64,000 nucleotides of DNA from NCBI GenBank assembly GCA_934120045.1, contig CAKOTF010000002.1, forward strand, positions 1-64,000, in the 5' to 3' direction. This DNA is from an uncultured Clostridia bacterium. GTDB taxonomy: Bacteria > Bacillota > Clostridia > TANB77 > CAG-508. The position numbers were made by a program, and so were the translations under genes. Under the pieces are notes generated by a model. It did not search any database, had not been told where the DNA came from, and saw nothing but the letters and a program-made list of their open reading frames with translations. Shown in pieces: positions 8,393 to 16,527 of the stretch (the first letter of the stretch is position 1; every line of letters begins with the position of its first letter).

Positions 8393-8815
8393 TTACCCTT
8401 TTTTTCTTCCAGCATATATAGTAAAAACTATTGTCGTCAAACTTATAAATATAGAAATTTTAACCATATCATTATAATTGAATTTATGATGTTTGCTTAA
8501 ATATTTTTCTATGTTATAAGACTCATTTAAATATAAATTAGTAGATTTAATTGAATTATCATCATAATGTAAAGAAAGAACTGAATAATCATTTAACCCT
8601 GCACCACTAATTTCAATTTTTCTTATATCCTTCGATTTTTCAATCTTTATATTATCTTTTTGTAAATTTTCTTCAATAACAGCTATATTGGTTTGATCAA
8701 CATTTAATTCATAGTTTACTCCCCAAAAAGTAGCACAAAAATCAATACAAAAAATAATAATTGGAGAAATAATCAATATTATTTTTATAAAATTAAAAAA
8801 GCTTTTCCCTTTCAT
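8393..8815 (-). CDS. Membrane protein with extracytoplasmic domain, 140 aa
   Basis: An N-terminal transmembrane anchor (IIIFCIDFCATFW region), a central soluble domain of about 75 residues and a C-terminal transmembrane helix. The layout resembles the 134-aa (7437) and 144-aa (9707) proteins of the same cluster, which suggests a small group of related envelope proteins. Function unknown. Confidence 0.5.
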   Translation of the reverse strand: MKGKSFFNFIKIILIISPIIIFCIDFCATFWGVNYELNVDQTNIAVIEENLQKDNIKIEKSKDIRKIEISGAGLNDYSVLSLHYDDNSIKSTNLYLNESYNIEKYLSKHHKFNYNDMVKISIFISLTTIVFTIYAGRKKG

Positions 8816-8876
8816 AAAACAAAACTCACTTTCAAATTTCTATTTTCCTACTAAACTCCTAAATTGTAATTTGTTA

Positions 8877-9422
8877 TTATTTTTTTACCAATTTATTTTT
8901 GAAGAAACTCATAACAAATAGTCCTAGTAAAAATCCAATAAGTGTTCCTAAAGTATTCATAATAACATCATCTAATTGTGCAAATCTCCCAATAAAAGTT
9001 TGTAAAAATTCGATGCTTATAGAAAATATTCCACCAAGTATTATTCCATTCCACCAATGTTTATGAATATTTTTAAATATAAATATTGGTAAAAATCCAA
9101 ACGGTATAAATAAAAGTATATTCAATATAGTTGCAACGTTAAAACCATCTTCAAATAATTTAAAACTGATATAACTATCAAATGGAGATGTTATACCAAA
9201 ATTACCAGTTAAAATACCAGTTATTTTTAATATACATAGAATTATTAAAATCCATAAATACTGACATATTAAATTTGATATTTTAAAATTTATTTTTTTC
9301 TTTTGAATAAATTTTATTAATAATTCAATACATATTACACCTAAAAATATAAATCCTGACAAAGGAATAGTATTTCTTAATGTCCATATACCACTCCACA
9401 TTTCCATTATGAAATAATCCAT
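8877..9422 (-). CDS. VanZ-like membrane protein
   Basis: 181 aa with about five transmembrane segments. The C-terminal half has the VanZ family signatures: NILLFIPFGFLP, SISIEFLQTF, then QLDDVIMNTLGTLIGFLLG. VanZ proteins are linked to teicoplanin or lipoglycopeptide tolerance, and many homologues have no proven role. Here it lies within a cargo cluster of small membrane proteins on the element. Confidence 0.75.
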   Translation of the reverse strand: MDYFIMEMWSGIWTLRNTIPLSGFIFLGVICIELLIKFIQKKKINFKISNLICQYLWILIILCILKITGILTGNFGITSPFDSYISFKLFEDGFNVATILNILLFIPFGFLPIFIFKNIHKHWWNGIILGGIFSISIEFLQTFIGRFAQLDDVIMNTLGTLIGFLLGLFVMSFFKNKLVKK

Positions 9423-9457
9423 TATAATATATTACCTCACTTTCAAATTACTATTTG

Positions 9458-9652
9458 TTAATTTAAATTATACACATAAAAATTCATTTTATCTGAATTC
9501 TCGACTTTGGAATATCTTAAATTTTTAATTTCAGTAGGTGCTTTTTCAACTGCACCTTCATATAAAATCTCTGTATCTTCAAATATAACTCTTATATCTA
9601 ATGCTCTTACAGAACCAATTGTTAAATATGCTTTTCGTTCTTGATTTCCCAT
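9458..9652 (-). CDS. Hypothetical protein, 64 aa
   Basis: The ATG at 9652 follows GAGG at a somewhat long distance; a GTG at 9664 is the alternative. The product is soluble with mixed beta character (MGNQERKAYLTIGSVRAL...) and no recognised domain. It sits between the VanZ-like gene and a membrane protein gene on the same strand. Confidence 0.4.
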   Translation of the reverse strand: MGNQERKAYLTIGSVRALDIRVIFEDTEILYEGAVEKAPTEIKNLRYSKVENSDKMNFYVYNLN

Positions 9653-9706
9653 AATAATATACACCTCAAAATTGTTATTTATTTAGTTTTAATAATTTTA
9701 TAGTTC

Positions 9707-10141
9707 TTAATATTTCTTTCTATTTTTATTTATTATTAATAAAACTTTATCTATAATTATGACAGAAATAGATAATATTAATGTATATTTAGCCACTTTT
9801 CCTTTTGTTCCTGCTATACTTCCATTTTGCTTAATATACATATACAAATCATGAGCTTCATGATCTTTTAATACTATTTCATCTTTTGTGCCATCTTTGT
9901 AATCCAAATACAAAATCCACTCTCCCAGACCTTGCATATATCCAATTCTTTTTAGTTTATTTTCTTCTTTTATTTCTGTAACTTGACTCAATAACATTGA
10001 AATTGTTTCTTCATTTTTAGAATTTACATTATAGTAAGATTTTCCAACAAATGTATAATAAATTAATAATACTATACAAATTGGAATTAAAAAAAATCCT
10101 AATATGTAAATTATTGAAAAGTATTCTTCAAATTTTTTCAT
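9707..10141 (-). CDS. Membrane protein, 144 aa
   Basis: Two transmembrane helices near each end flank a soluble region with IGYMQGLGEWILYLDYKDG. The family is not recognised. It is the first gene of the leftward cargo run (10.1 to 7.4 kb). The 200 bp upstream hold very AT-rich DNA with no clear signal. Confidence 0.5.
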   Translation of the reverse strand: MKKFEEYFSIIYILGFFLIPICIVLLIYYTFVGKSYYNVNSKNEETISMLLSQVTEIKEENKLKRIGYMQGLGEWILYLDYKDGTKDEIVLKDHEAHDLYMYIKQNGSIAGTKGKVAKYTLILSISVIIIDKVLLIINKNRKKY

Positions 10142-10344
10142 TTTCTTTCTCCATCATAATACAAAAATGCTATTTTTTATTAATTTTATATCATAAAATA
10201 TAGATTTTTTCAATTAAATATAAAAGATATAATTATTAATTTTTTATTTTTAATAATTATATCTCTTTGCAATATTACTTTTTAATTATTGAATATATTG
10301 GCTTAAATATAATTAATTAGTAATTATATTTAAAAGTTATATTA

Positions 10345-11967
10345 TTAATCTAAATTGTTTGGTACTAATACATCTGTATTATCTACTTTTAAAGCAAAAT
10401 AAGGTTGTTCTTTGTTTTCTTCTTTTAAATATAATATAAAATCACTATCAAATATCATTTTTCTTACATTTTCAATTTCAATATTCATTGCTGAATCAAT
10501 TACAGCCTCACTCTTAACACTTCCACCCACATTATTTAATTCAAAATCTATTGTTTGTAATGCCTGTTTTATATAGTATTTACTATTTTTAATTTCTCTT
10601 CCACATAATTCATCATAGTTAATTTCATCATTCACTTTTATAAATGGTATTTTTAGCATATCCGTTTTTCCAAATGTTGCTTTTCCTGAATAGTTACTCT
10701 GTTGCTTTTTTATTTCTTGATAATTTTCTTCAAATGTTTTGTTTTCTCCTGTTGTTTTATATAAAATAACTTCTTCTCCTTCTTTTGTTTTCAATTTAAT
10801 AGCAAAATCATCTTCAGAATTATAAAACAATACCTCTACATTTTTACTTGCAATAGGATTATTACTGCTATCTACTCCAAAACATTTTACTCTAGTTTCC
10901 GAATTATTAAATTTCATACTTCCCATTGCTGTTGAAAATGGTTCTAAAAAATTAAATTCTTTTTTCAACATCGCATACAATACATATCCATTTGAATCAT
11001 TCCAATCAATTCTATCTATTAATTGGCTATTCTCATTAAATTTTTGTTTTATTCCATTTTGAATTTTATTTTTTAAGTCTTCACTATTTGCCTGTCCTTG
11101 TATCTTAAAATATGAGTTTTCGGATAATTGATCAGCTGTAAAACTTTGTTTGTTTAATTCATTTGCAAATTCTGATTCTCCATCTTCAAATTCAACTTTT
11201 CCTTGTATAACATCATTCATAAAATCATTCCATACCAAATTAAAAGTACCTACCCACACCTTGTTACTATCTATTGTCGATAATTTACTTGTATAGGTCG
11301 GTGTTATTTGTGCTTCCCCTGTAAAACCTTCAATAATTTTCATTGTAGCATATACTCCCCCTGCAAGTAAAACACTTATACATAACATTATTATAATTAC
11401 TTTTGAAACCTTATTCATTTCATCAAATCCTTTCCTTATTAAAATTTTTCGTATTTCTTTTTTGCCTCTATGGATAAGATTTTTTACATTTTGAATTGAC
11501 TCACCAAGTATTTGTGCTGTTTCTTCATATGTTAATTCTTCGATTTTGACTAAATACATTGCATTTTTGTATCTATCATCTAACATATCTATTGCAGTAA
11601 TTATTGCTTGTCTTTTTTCATTCTTTGTTATAATATCTGCTACATCTTGTTCTATTTTCATAGTTTCATTAAAAATATATTTTTCATTTATTTCAGTTCT
11701 TCTTTTTTCCATATTTATTAAATTATATGCTCTACTTTTAGCAACTAAATATATGTAATATTTAAAACTATAACCATCTTTAATTTTATTTTGCATAATA
11801 TAAATAAATACATCTTGAGTAATATCTTCGGCTTTTTGATAGTCTCTTACTATGTTATACACAAAATATTCTACTTTGTCCTTATACTTGTTATATAGCA
11901 ATTCAAAAGCATCTTTTTCTCCATTTAAATATTCATTATATAATTTTATATCTAAATCTTTTTCCAT
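10345..11967 (-). CDS. ECF sigma factor fused to a membrane-anchored extracellular domain
   Basis: 540 aa. Residues 1-180 are an ECF sigma factor: region 2 with DAFELLYNKYKD and YQKAEDITQDVFIYI, region 4 with LTYEETAQILGESIQNVKNLIHRGKKEIR. A transmembrane helix follows near 190-208 (VIIIMLCISVLLAGGVYA), then about 330 residues outside the cell. Sigma and anti-sigma/sensor parts are usually separate genes; here both are one frame with no stop or frameshift. The ectodomain has short stretches reminiscent of serpins (for example the FALKVDNTDVL end), but this is weak. An internal ATG (MNKVSKV) could also give a separate membrane protein. Confidence 0.7.
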   Translation of the reverse strand: MEKDLDIKLYNEYLNGEKDAFELLYNKYKDKVEYFVYNIVRDYQKAEDITQDVFIYIMQNKIKDGYSFKYYIYLVAKSRAYNLINMEKRRTEINEKYIFNETMKIEQDVADIITKNEKRQAIITAIDMLDDRYKNAMYLVKIEELTYEETAQILGESIQNVKNLIHRGKKEIRKILIRKGFDEMNKVSKVIIIMLCISVLLAGGVYATMKIIEGFTGEAQITPTYTSKLSTIDSNKVWVGTFNLVWNDFMNDVIQGKVEFEDGESEFANELNKQSFTADQLSENSYFKIQGQANSEDLKNKIQNGIKQKFNENSQLIDRIDWNDSNGYVLYAMLKKEFNFLEPFSTAMGSMKFNNSETRVKCFGVDSSNNPIASKNVEVLFYNSEDDFAIKLKTKEGEEVILYKTTGENKTFEENYQEIKKQQSNYSGKATFGKTDMLKIPFIKVNDEINYDELCGREIKNSKYYIKQALQTIDFELNNVGGSVKSEAVIDSAMNIEIENVRKMIFDSDFILYLKEENKEQPYFALKVDNTDVLVPNNLD

Positions 11968-12142
11968 ATCTTACCCTGCTTTCATATATACAAACAAATG
12001 AAAATAAAAAAAGTTTCAAATTATTGTAATTTTTTTATTTTATCACATTATGCATTATTTTTTACTTTGACTAACACTACAATGATTTCGCATTTACATT
12101 GATATTATAACACCTAACTTCAAAAAAAGACACAAATAAATA

Positions 12143-12188
12143 ATAAGTAAAGAATTGTATAACTTTTATATACGCATTCTTTACTTAT
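12143..12188 (-). terminator. Terminator after the receiver-protein gene
   Basis: A perfect 13-bp stem, 12143-12155 / 12176-12188 (ATAAGTAAAGAAT and complement), lies nine bases past the stop at 12197. There is only a short A/T-rich tail. Confidence 0.6.
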
Positions 12189-12196
12189 CCTTACAT

Positions 12197-12700
12197 TTAT
12201 TCAAATAATACTTTTTTTAACTTTTCCCAAAAACTACTTTGTTTTTCTTTCCTCTGCATCAGTCTATCTTGCTCCTCTTTCCAAATAATTCTTTTTGCAC
12301 AAAGTATTTTATATGCAAGTTCAGAGCCATTAATTTCTGGAAATTTATGCACACAATTCGTGATGTTTTTATATATATAACATAACCCATAGTCTGGCGA
12401 AAATGATACTACTACAAATTTAGGACTTGTTTCTTTTTCTGAATAATCTTTTATTATATCTAATCCTGTAAATTCATGATTTCTCATTAAGTCTGTAACC
12501 ACTACATCTGGTTTCAATTCTTCAATAAGTTTTATTTCTTCTTCATCTGTATTGGCAATTCCCATTATATTTATGTAACTATATTTTTTTAGCATATTTT
12601 CTATTTGTTCACAAGTTTTAACTTCATCATCAGCAATTATAATATTTACTTTACCTATATTAATATTATTATCAAATTGTTCTACTTCCTTTTCCTCCAT
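12197..12700 (-). CDS. Stand-alone response-regulator receiver protein
   Basis: 167 aa from the ATG at 12700, which has AAAGGA seven bases upstream. The receiver hallmarks are present: acidic pair in IIADDE, phospho-Asp in VVVTDLM, Ser in FVVVSF and Lys in CVHKFP. There is no DNA-binding output domain; the last 40 residues form a basic helix (LMQRKEKQSSFWEKLKK). A lone receiver is the Spo0F design, and this element also encodes a Spo0A-like protein, so a small phosphorelay is conceivable. No kinase gene is present in the element. Confidence 0.7.
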   Translation of the reverse strand: MEEKEVEQFDNNINIGKVNIIIADDEVKTCEQIENMLKKYSYINIMGIANTDEEEIKLIEELKPDVVVTDLMRNHEFTGLDIIKDYSEKETSPKFVVVSFSPDYGLCYIYKNITNCVHKFPEINGSELAYKILCAKRIIWKEEQDRLMQRKEKQSSFWEKLKKVLFE

Positions 12701-12785
12701 TTTTTCCATCCTTTCTCTATTTGCTAATTGGTACACAACACTAAATTCAAAAAAATATTATATTATTATTTGGTATTTAATTTAT

Positions 12786-13064
12786 ATGAAAGGTAATAAT
12801 ATAATAATGAGAACAAAGAACTTTAATGGCTATCAAAACATAGTTGGTAAAAGCATAAAGAAATACAGAGAACAAAAAGGTCTTTCTCAAAGAGAACTTG
12901 CAAATAAGGTTGCTCTTTTAGGTGTTACTCTTTATAATTCTGATATTTCCAGAATTGAAAACAATACATTATTCCTTCGTGATTATGAAGAATATGCAAT
13001 ATGTAAAGTTCTAGGTATTTCAGTTTCTCAATTACATGAAGATAGCGATCAATACTTCAACTAA
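12786..13064 (+). CDS. XRE-family HTH regulator
   Basis: 92 aa, or 85 if the ATG at 12807 (after AAAGG at a long distance) is used. The HTH is clear: IKKYREQKGLSQRELANKV, then SDISRIEN, with a short C-terminal part (VLGISVSQL). It is transcribed away from the receiver gene; the 85-bp gap must hold both promoters. It is a likely repressor of element genes. Confidence 0.75.
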   Translation: MKGNNIIMRTKNFNGYQNIVGKSIKKYREQKGLSQRELANKVALLGVTLYNSDISRIENNTLFLRDYEEYAICKVLGISVSQLHEDSDQYFN

Positions 13065-13205
13065 AACAAGTTTCTATTACTTTGGTAGTAGCGATTTGTT
13101 TTTCTTTTTTAATGTTTCATACCTGTAGTTTTTATATAAAATTTTTATTAAACTAAACATATTATACTTTTTTCCATAATTTTCCTCCCTTGCTATATTT
13201 TACTG

Positions 13206-13248
13206 GTTATATAGCCAATAGTCAAGTAGCATACTAAAATTATATAAT
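13206..13248 (+). promoter_or_regulatory. Promoter with operator-like repeat
   Basis: TATAAT at 13243-13248 is a good -10 for the 13276 gene. The 17-mer at 13206-13222 overlaps the -35 position and matches 6419-6435, upstream of the Spo0A-like gene, at 14 of 17 bases. Confidence 0.5.
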
Positions 13249-13275
13249 TTAATTTAGTTAGGTGATGATTTTAGT

Positions 13276-13512
13276 ATGTATAAATTAAAAATAGAAAATG
13301 GTTATTACCTCTTTAAATTAGAGGATTTATTAAAAAGTAAAAATATCAGTATTAATAAATTAATGAAAGATACTGAAACTGATTTTAAAGTTGTAAAACG
13401 AATTATGACTGGAGAACTTGTAAGATTTGATATTATTGTACTTGCAAGATTTTGTGATTATTTGAATTGTTCTTTAACAGATATAATTGAATATTTTCCA
13501 AATAAAAACTAA
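13276..13512 (+). CDS. Small XRE/Cro-type HTH regulator
   Basis: 78 aa. The HTH pattern (LLKSKNISINKLMKDTETDFKVVKRI, residues about 19-45) is followed by LARFCDYLNCSLTDIIEY, the standard C-terminal half of short Cro/C1 repressors. AGGTGATG upstream of the ATG gives the ribosome binding site. Its promoter shares an operator-like 17-mer with the Spo0A-like gene, which suggests one regulator for both. Confidence 0.72.
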   Translation: MYKLKIENGYYLFKLEDLLKSKNISINKLMKDTETDFKVVKRIMTGELVRFDIIVLARFCDYLNCSLTDIIEYFPNKN

Positions 13513-13556
13513 AATGAAGTTGGTTTATTTATAATTTCCAATTTCATTTTTTATTT
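13510..13556. terminator. Bidirectional terminator between convergent genes
   Basis: AAAATGAAGTTGG and its near complement CCAATTTCATTTTTT flank a short loop between the plus gene ending at 13512 and the minus gene ending at 13551. Both sides have A/T runs. Confidence 0.7.
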
Positions 13557-13823
13557 TAGTATTTCCTCTATTTGGTCTACAATTTCATCTGTTGTGATTT
13601 TTTCATCATAAGAATTTAAAAAAAGATTAAAAATCTTCTCTGCTTTGCTATCATCTGTAATACCAAATGCTTTTATTATTAATCTTACAGGATCCGAACT
13701 AATCTCTACTTTTATTTTTGTAACTGGAAGAAAATTCTTATTTTCGAATATTTCTTCTATTTTACCAAATTCTCTATCAATATCAAGAATATATTTCAAT
13801 AATATTTTACTGCTTTTCTCCAT
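13551..13823 (-). CDS. Hypothetical protein, 90 aa
   Basis: Soluble helical protein (start ATG 13823, GGAGGGAG upstream). It has no recognised domain. It stands alone between convergent regulators and the end of the transfer operon. Confidence 0.55.
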   Translation of the reverse strand: MEKSSKILLKYILDIDREFGKIEEIFENKNFLPVTKIKVEISSDPVRLIIKAFGITDDSKAEKIFNLFLNSYDEKITTDEIVDQIEEILK

Positions 13824-14303
13824 ACTCCCTCCTTTGTGTTTTTTTCAACTTTTTATAATCCTCCTTTCTATCGTGTGTGATATTAACTCTATTTAAAGAT
13901 ATTGTCAACACTTTTTGAAAACTTTATAAAAGGATGAAACCCTGAAATTCCAGAGCAGAAAAATGGTGTATTATCCCCTTATATAAAAAAATAATACACC
14001 ATAATCGAAACCCCTCATCCCTTCGCTTTCAATTAAGGTAGTCTAGTATGTAGATTTATTTTTATCTACTGCAGGTGCTATTTTTTCAAATATTGTGCAT
14101 ACTTGCCCACACTTTTTACACCTACATATCCTCTTACAAGCTTTGCCTCCTGAAACTCTTTTATTTATTGTGAGTATATGTTACAAAATCTCACTTACGC
14201 ATTTTGCATTAATAGACTTTTAACACTAATACGAATGGACTTTATAGCATCGGCTCATAACACCTATCACTTTTTACGAGTTTATGGCATCTCTCGTTGC
14301 ACG
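13824..14303. other. 480-bp gene-free stretch with structured repeats
   Basis: No convincing gene. GGATGA (13932-13937) can pair with TCATCC (14015-14020), enclosing a perfect 11-bp stem TGGTGTATTAT (13964-13974 / 13991-14001). A further hairpin GTAGAT..ATCTAC lies near 14051-14072. This could be a structured RNA or a protein-bound site. A Cys-rich minus-strand reading (14050-14160) lacks a start codon. Confidence 0.35.
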
Positions 14304-14340
14304 AAAAAAAGCATCCGTATTTTTTATTTACGAATGCTTT
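14304..14340 (-). terminator. Terminator of the conjugation operon
   Basis: Stem GCATCCGTA (14311-14319) / TACGAATGC (14329-14337), followed on the minus strand by seven T residues. It closes the long leftward operon 20 bases past the stop at 14361. Confidence 0.9.
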
Positions 14341-14360
14341 TTGTGTGTCTTCTTATTTAA

Positions 14361-14999
14361 TTATTCAAATTCTTCCTCTGATTCCATAGCCTTTTTTGTT
14401 TTTTTAGCTAATTGATCAACTATTTTTAAAAGTCCCTTTTCTAATTCTTTGTTGTTTTGAGTTGTAACATACACATTAATATTATCTATATATTTGTCTG
14501 CAAATCCTGTTCTTATAATGTTCTTTTTCAAAAAATTAGATAATTGACTTTTATTTTCATTAGTTAATGGTCTATCACTAATAAACTCATTTATTAATCT
14601 TCTTGTAGAAATATATGACTCCTCATTGATGCGTTCTTGTATATAATCTAGAAATTCTACTAATATTATTTCTTGGTATGTTGGGCTATCTATAATATCA
14701 CTATATGCCATACTATCTTTTTTATCATAATAAAAAGGGCAAAAGTCTGTATAAAAAACAATATCAACATTTAATTCATTATCTATTGCTACATCTGCTA
14801 CTCTCTCATCTCTATATAGCAGTTGTAATAATTCATTTTTATAGTTTTCTAATTGTATATTGTTTGTATTATAATCAGTCAACGAAACTACATTACTAAA
14901 CTCTGTGCATCCTCTTATTCCATCTTCTACAATTTTATTTGCAAAGAATCGTAACATTTCACTTTCTGTCATATTTATTATAAATTTTTTATCTTTCAT
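14361..14999 (-). CDS. Hypothetical element protein with EEEFE tail
   Basis: 212 aa from the ATG at 14999 (GGAAAGG upstream). It has no membrane segment and no recognised domain. It is the last gene of the conjugation operon and ends ESEEEFE directly before the terminator. No following gene needs a ribosome binding site here, so the acidic tail is likely a feature of the protein itself. Confidence 0.6.
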   Translation of the reverse strand: MKDKKFIINMTESEMLRFFANKIVEDGIRGCTEFSNVVSLTDYNTNNIQLENYKNELLQLLYRDERVADVAIDNELNVDIVFYTDFCPFYYDKKDSMAYSDIIDSPTYQEIILVEFLDYIQERINEESYISTRRLINEFISDRPLTNENKSQLSNFLKKNIIRTGFADKYIDNINVYVTTQNNKELEKGLLKIVDQLAKKTKKAMESEEEFE

Positions 15000-15022
15000 T
15001 ATTTTCCTTTCCAAATAGAACT

Positions 15023-15763
15023 CTATTCCATTTCTTCATCTTCTTGTTTTTCTTGCTCAATATTATGTAACTTTTCTTGTGTTTTAAAGTCTTTTATAAA
15101 ATAATTAGTAAATTTTTGTATATACTTCAGACTTTCTTTTAATGTTCTTGTATCTCCATCAATTCCCCATTTGCAAATGCTTTTTATATTATAATTTCTT
15201 GTATTAATATTTAATTTTCTTGCAACAACAAAAATGGTAGCATTAATCTCGTTCTGTGTCTGCCTTGCATATCTGTCAACATCGTACTTTGGAACATTAC
15301 TCATTCTACTATTATTACTAATATCTGTGATGATATTTTCTAGATTTGCCATAGGATTATTAGTTTCAAACATTAACCCTCTTCGAGAACACATACCTTT
15401 TAGCATAGTTTCTATATATTCATTTGAATATGTCTTGTTTTCTTTTCTTACTGCATTTGTTTGACTAATATCATATACTTCATCAATCTTGAATTTTACT
15501 TCATTTTCTAATTTTATTCTTTTTATTATCTTCAAAGACTTTTCATTATTTTTAACATTAATTTTATATTTTTGTATTGTATCCTTATTTAAAATTTTGC
15601 TGATATCTTTTCTTTGACTTTTTAATAATAAGATATTACTATAACTCGTATTATACATTTTTGAAAGTGTAATCAAAAATTCTTTCATCTTTTCTGTATC
15701 TTCAAAAAGTTCTCTTGCCAAATCGTCTGTTTTTTCTAATAATTCTTCTGTTTCTTCGTCTAT
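15023..15763 (-). CDS. Hypothetical element protein, probable ATA start, DEEME tail
   Basis: 246 aa if read from ATA at 15763. The frame opens just behind a TAG and has no ATG or GTG near its start. GAGGAG at 15774-15779 lies ten bases before ATA, while the TTG at 15721 has no ribosome binding site. The N-terminal extension DEETEELLEKTDDLAREL fits a helix. The protein is soluble and charged with no recognised domain, and ends EDEEME. Its neighbours in the operon carry similar tails. Confidence 0.55.
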   Translation of the reverse strand: MDEETEELLEKTDDLARELFEDTEKMKEFLITLSKMYNTSYSNILLLKSQRKDISKILNKDTIQKYKINVKNNEKSLKIIKRIKLENEVKFKIDEVYDISQTNAVRKENKTYSNEYIETMLKGMCSRRGLMFETNNPMANLENIITDISNNSRMSNVPKYDVDRYARQTQNEINATIFVVARKLNINTRNYNIKSICKWGIDGDTRTLKESLKYIQKFTNYFIKDFKTQEKLHNIEQEKQEDEEME

Positions 15764-15866
15764 TTTCTATCATCTCCTCTTTTCTAGTATAAATCTTTTT
15801 ATAACCAACATTCCCTTGCCTTATTACTTTTGTAACATTCTCCAATTTTTTCTCCCTTCAAAAAGT

Positions 15867-16472
15867 CTACTCCATTTCGTCTTGATCCTGTTTTTGTTCT
15901 GTATTCTCTTTTTTACTTGTAACTGCTGTTTTATATTGGTCAATTTCTTTCTCTACTAGATGATTTAAATTACTCATAACTTTACTATCTTTAAACTTTG
16001 ATGTTATTTCAAATATCTGAGTTAATGCTCTCATTTTAGATACTTTTTCGTTTTCTTGTGTATTTTCTTTTGTAGCATTTTGAGAAATATATAATTCTTT
16101 TCTTTGTTCTATAATATTGTCTTTTTCTTTTATTGTTTCAGCATACAAATTGTTTTGAATATCAATTTTATTTTGTATTCCGTCTTTTTCCTTTTGTTTT
16201 TCATTTAATTTTACATTTATTAAATCAACTCTTTTTAAATCAGTTCTTAATGATACCACAATATAGATAAACTTTTTCAACGGCTTCATAGTATCTGTTT
16301 TACCTAGTATACTATTTTTTTCTTTTTCAAGTTTATCAATTTCTTTTTGATAACTAGCTTTTTTATCTTCCATTTCTTTTTTTCTATTTTCTAAACCTAT
16401 TAAATCATAATTGATTTTATCTACTTTGGCATCTAATTCTTCCATTTTTCTTAATTGTGTTTTTTCTTTCAA
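15867..16472 (-). CDS. Coiled-coil protein with DEME tail
   Basis: 201 aa. Residues 1-60 and 75-125 are strongly heptad-like (KMEELDAKVDKINYDL..., EKQKEKDGIQNKIDIQ), so it is probably an extended coiled coil. It ends in an acidic DQDEME. The start is TTG at 16472 after AAAGGAG. It lies downstream of the adhesin gene, past an internal hairpin, near the end of the transfer operon. It may be a scaffold or DNA-transfer accessory; no domain decides this. Confidence 0.55.
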   Translation of the reverse strand: MKEKTQLRKMEELDAKVDKINYDLIGLENRKKEMEDKKASYQKEIDKLEKEKNSILGKTDTMKPLKKFIYIVVSLRTDLKRVDLINVKLNEKQKEKDGIQNKIDIQNNLYAETIKEKDNIIEQRKELYISQNATKENTQENEKVSKMRALTQIFEITSKFKDSKVMSNLNHLVEKEIDQYKTAVTSKKENTEQKQDQDEME

Positions 16473-16497
16473 ATTTCTAAATTCTCCTTTCCTTTAT

Positions 16498-16523
16498 GAT
16501 AAAAGAGAGCTCTTTTGAGCTCC
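16498..16523 (-). terminator. Hairpin terminator after the adhesin gene
   Basis: GAGCTC-TTTT-GAGCTC (16507-16522), followed on the minus strand by TCTTTTATC. The downstream genes may be reached only by read-through. Confidence 0.65.
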
Positions 16524-16527
16524 CATT

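Noticed and set aside
13931..14020. Structured region as a CRISPR or riboswitch
   Set aside because: There is a single inverted repeat only, no spaced direct repeats, and no known riboswitch core or downstream gene in the right direction.
14050..14160. Cys-rich minus-strand reading (CKRICRCKKCGQVC)
   Set aside because: There is a Shine-Dalgarno-like AGGAGG but no start codon in frame behind it, and the frame is short.
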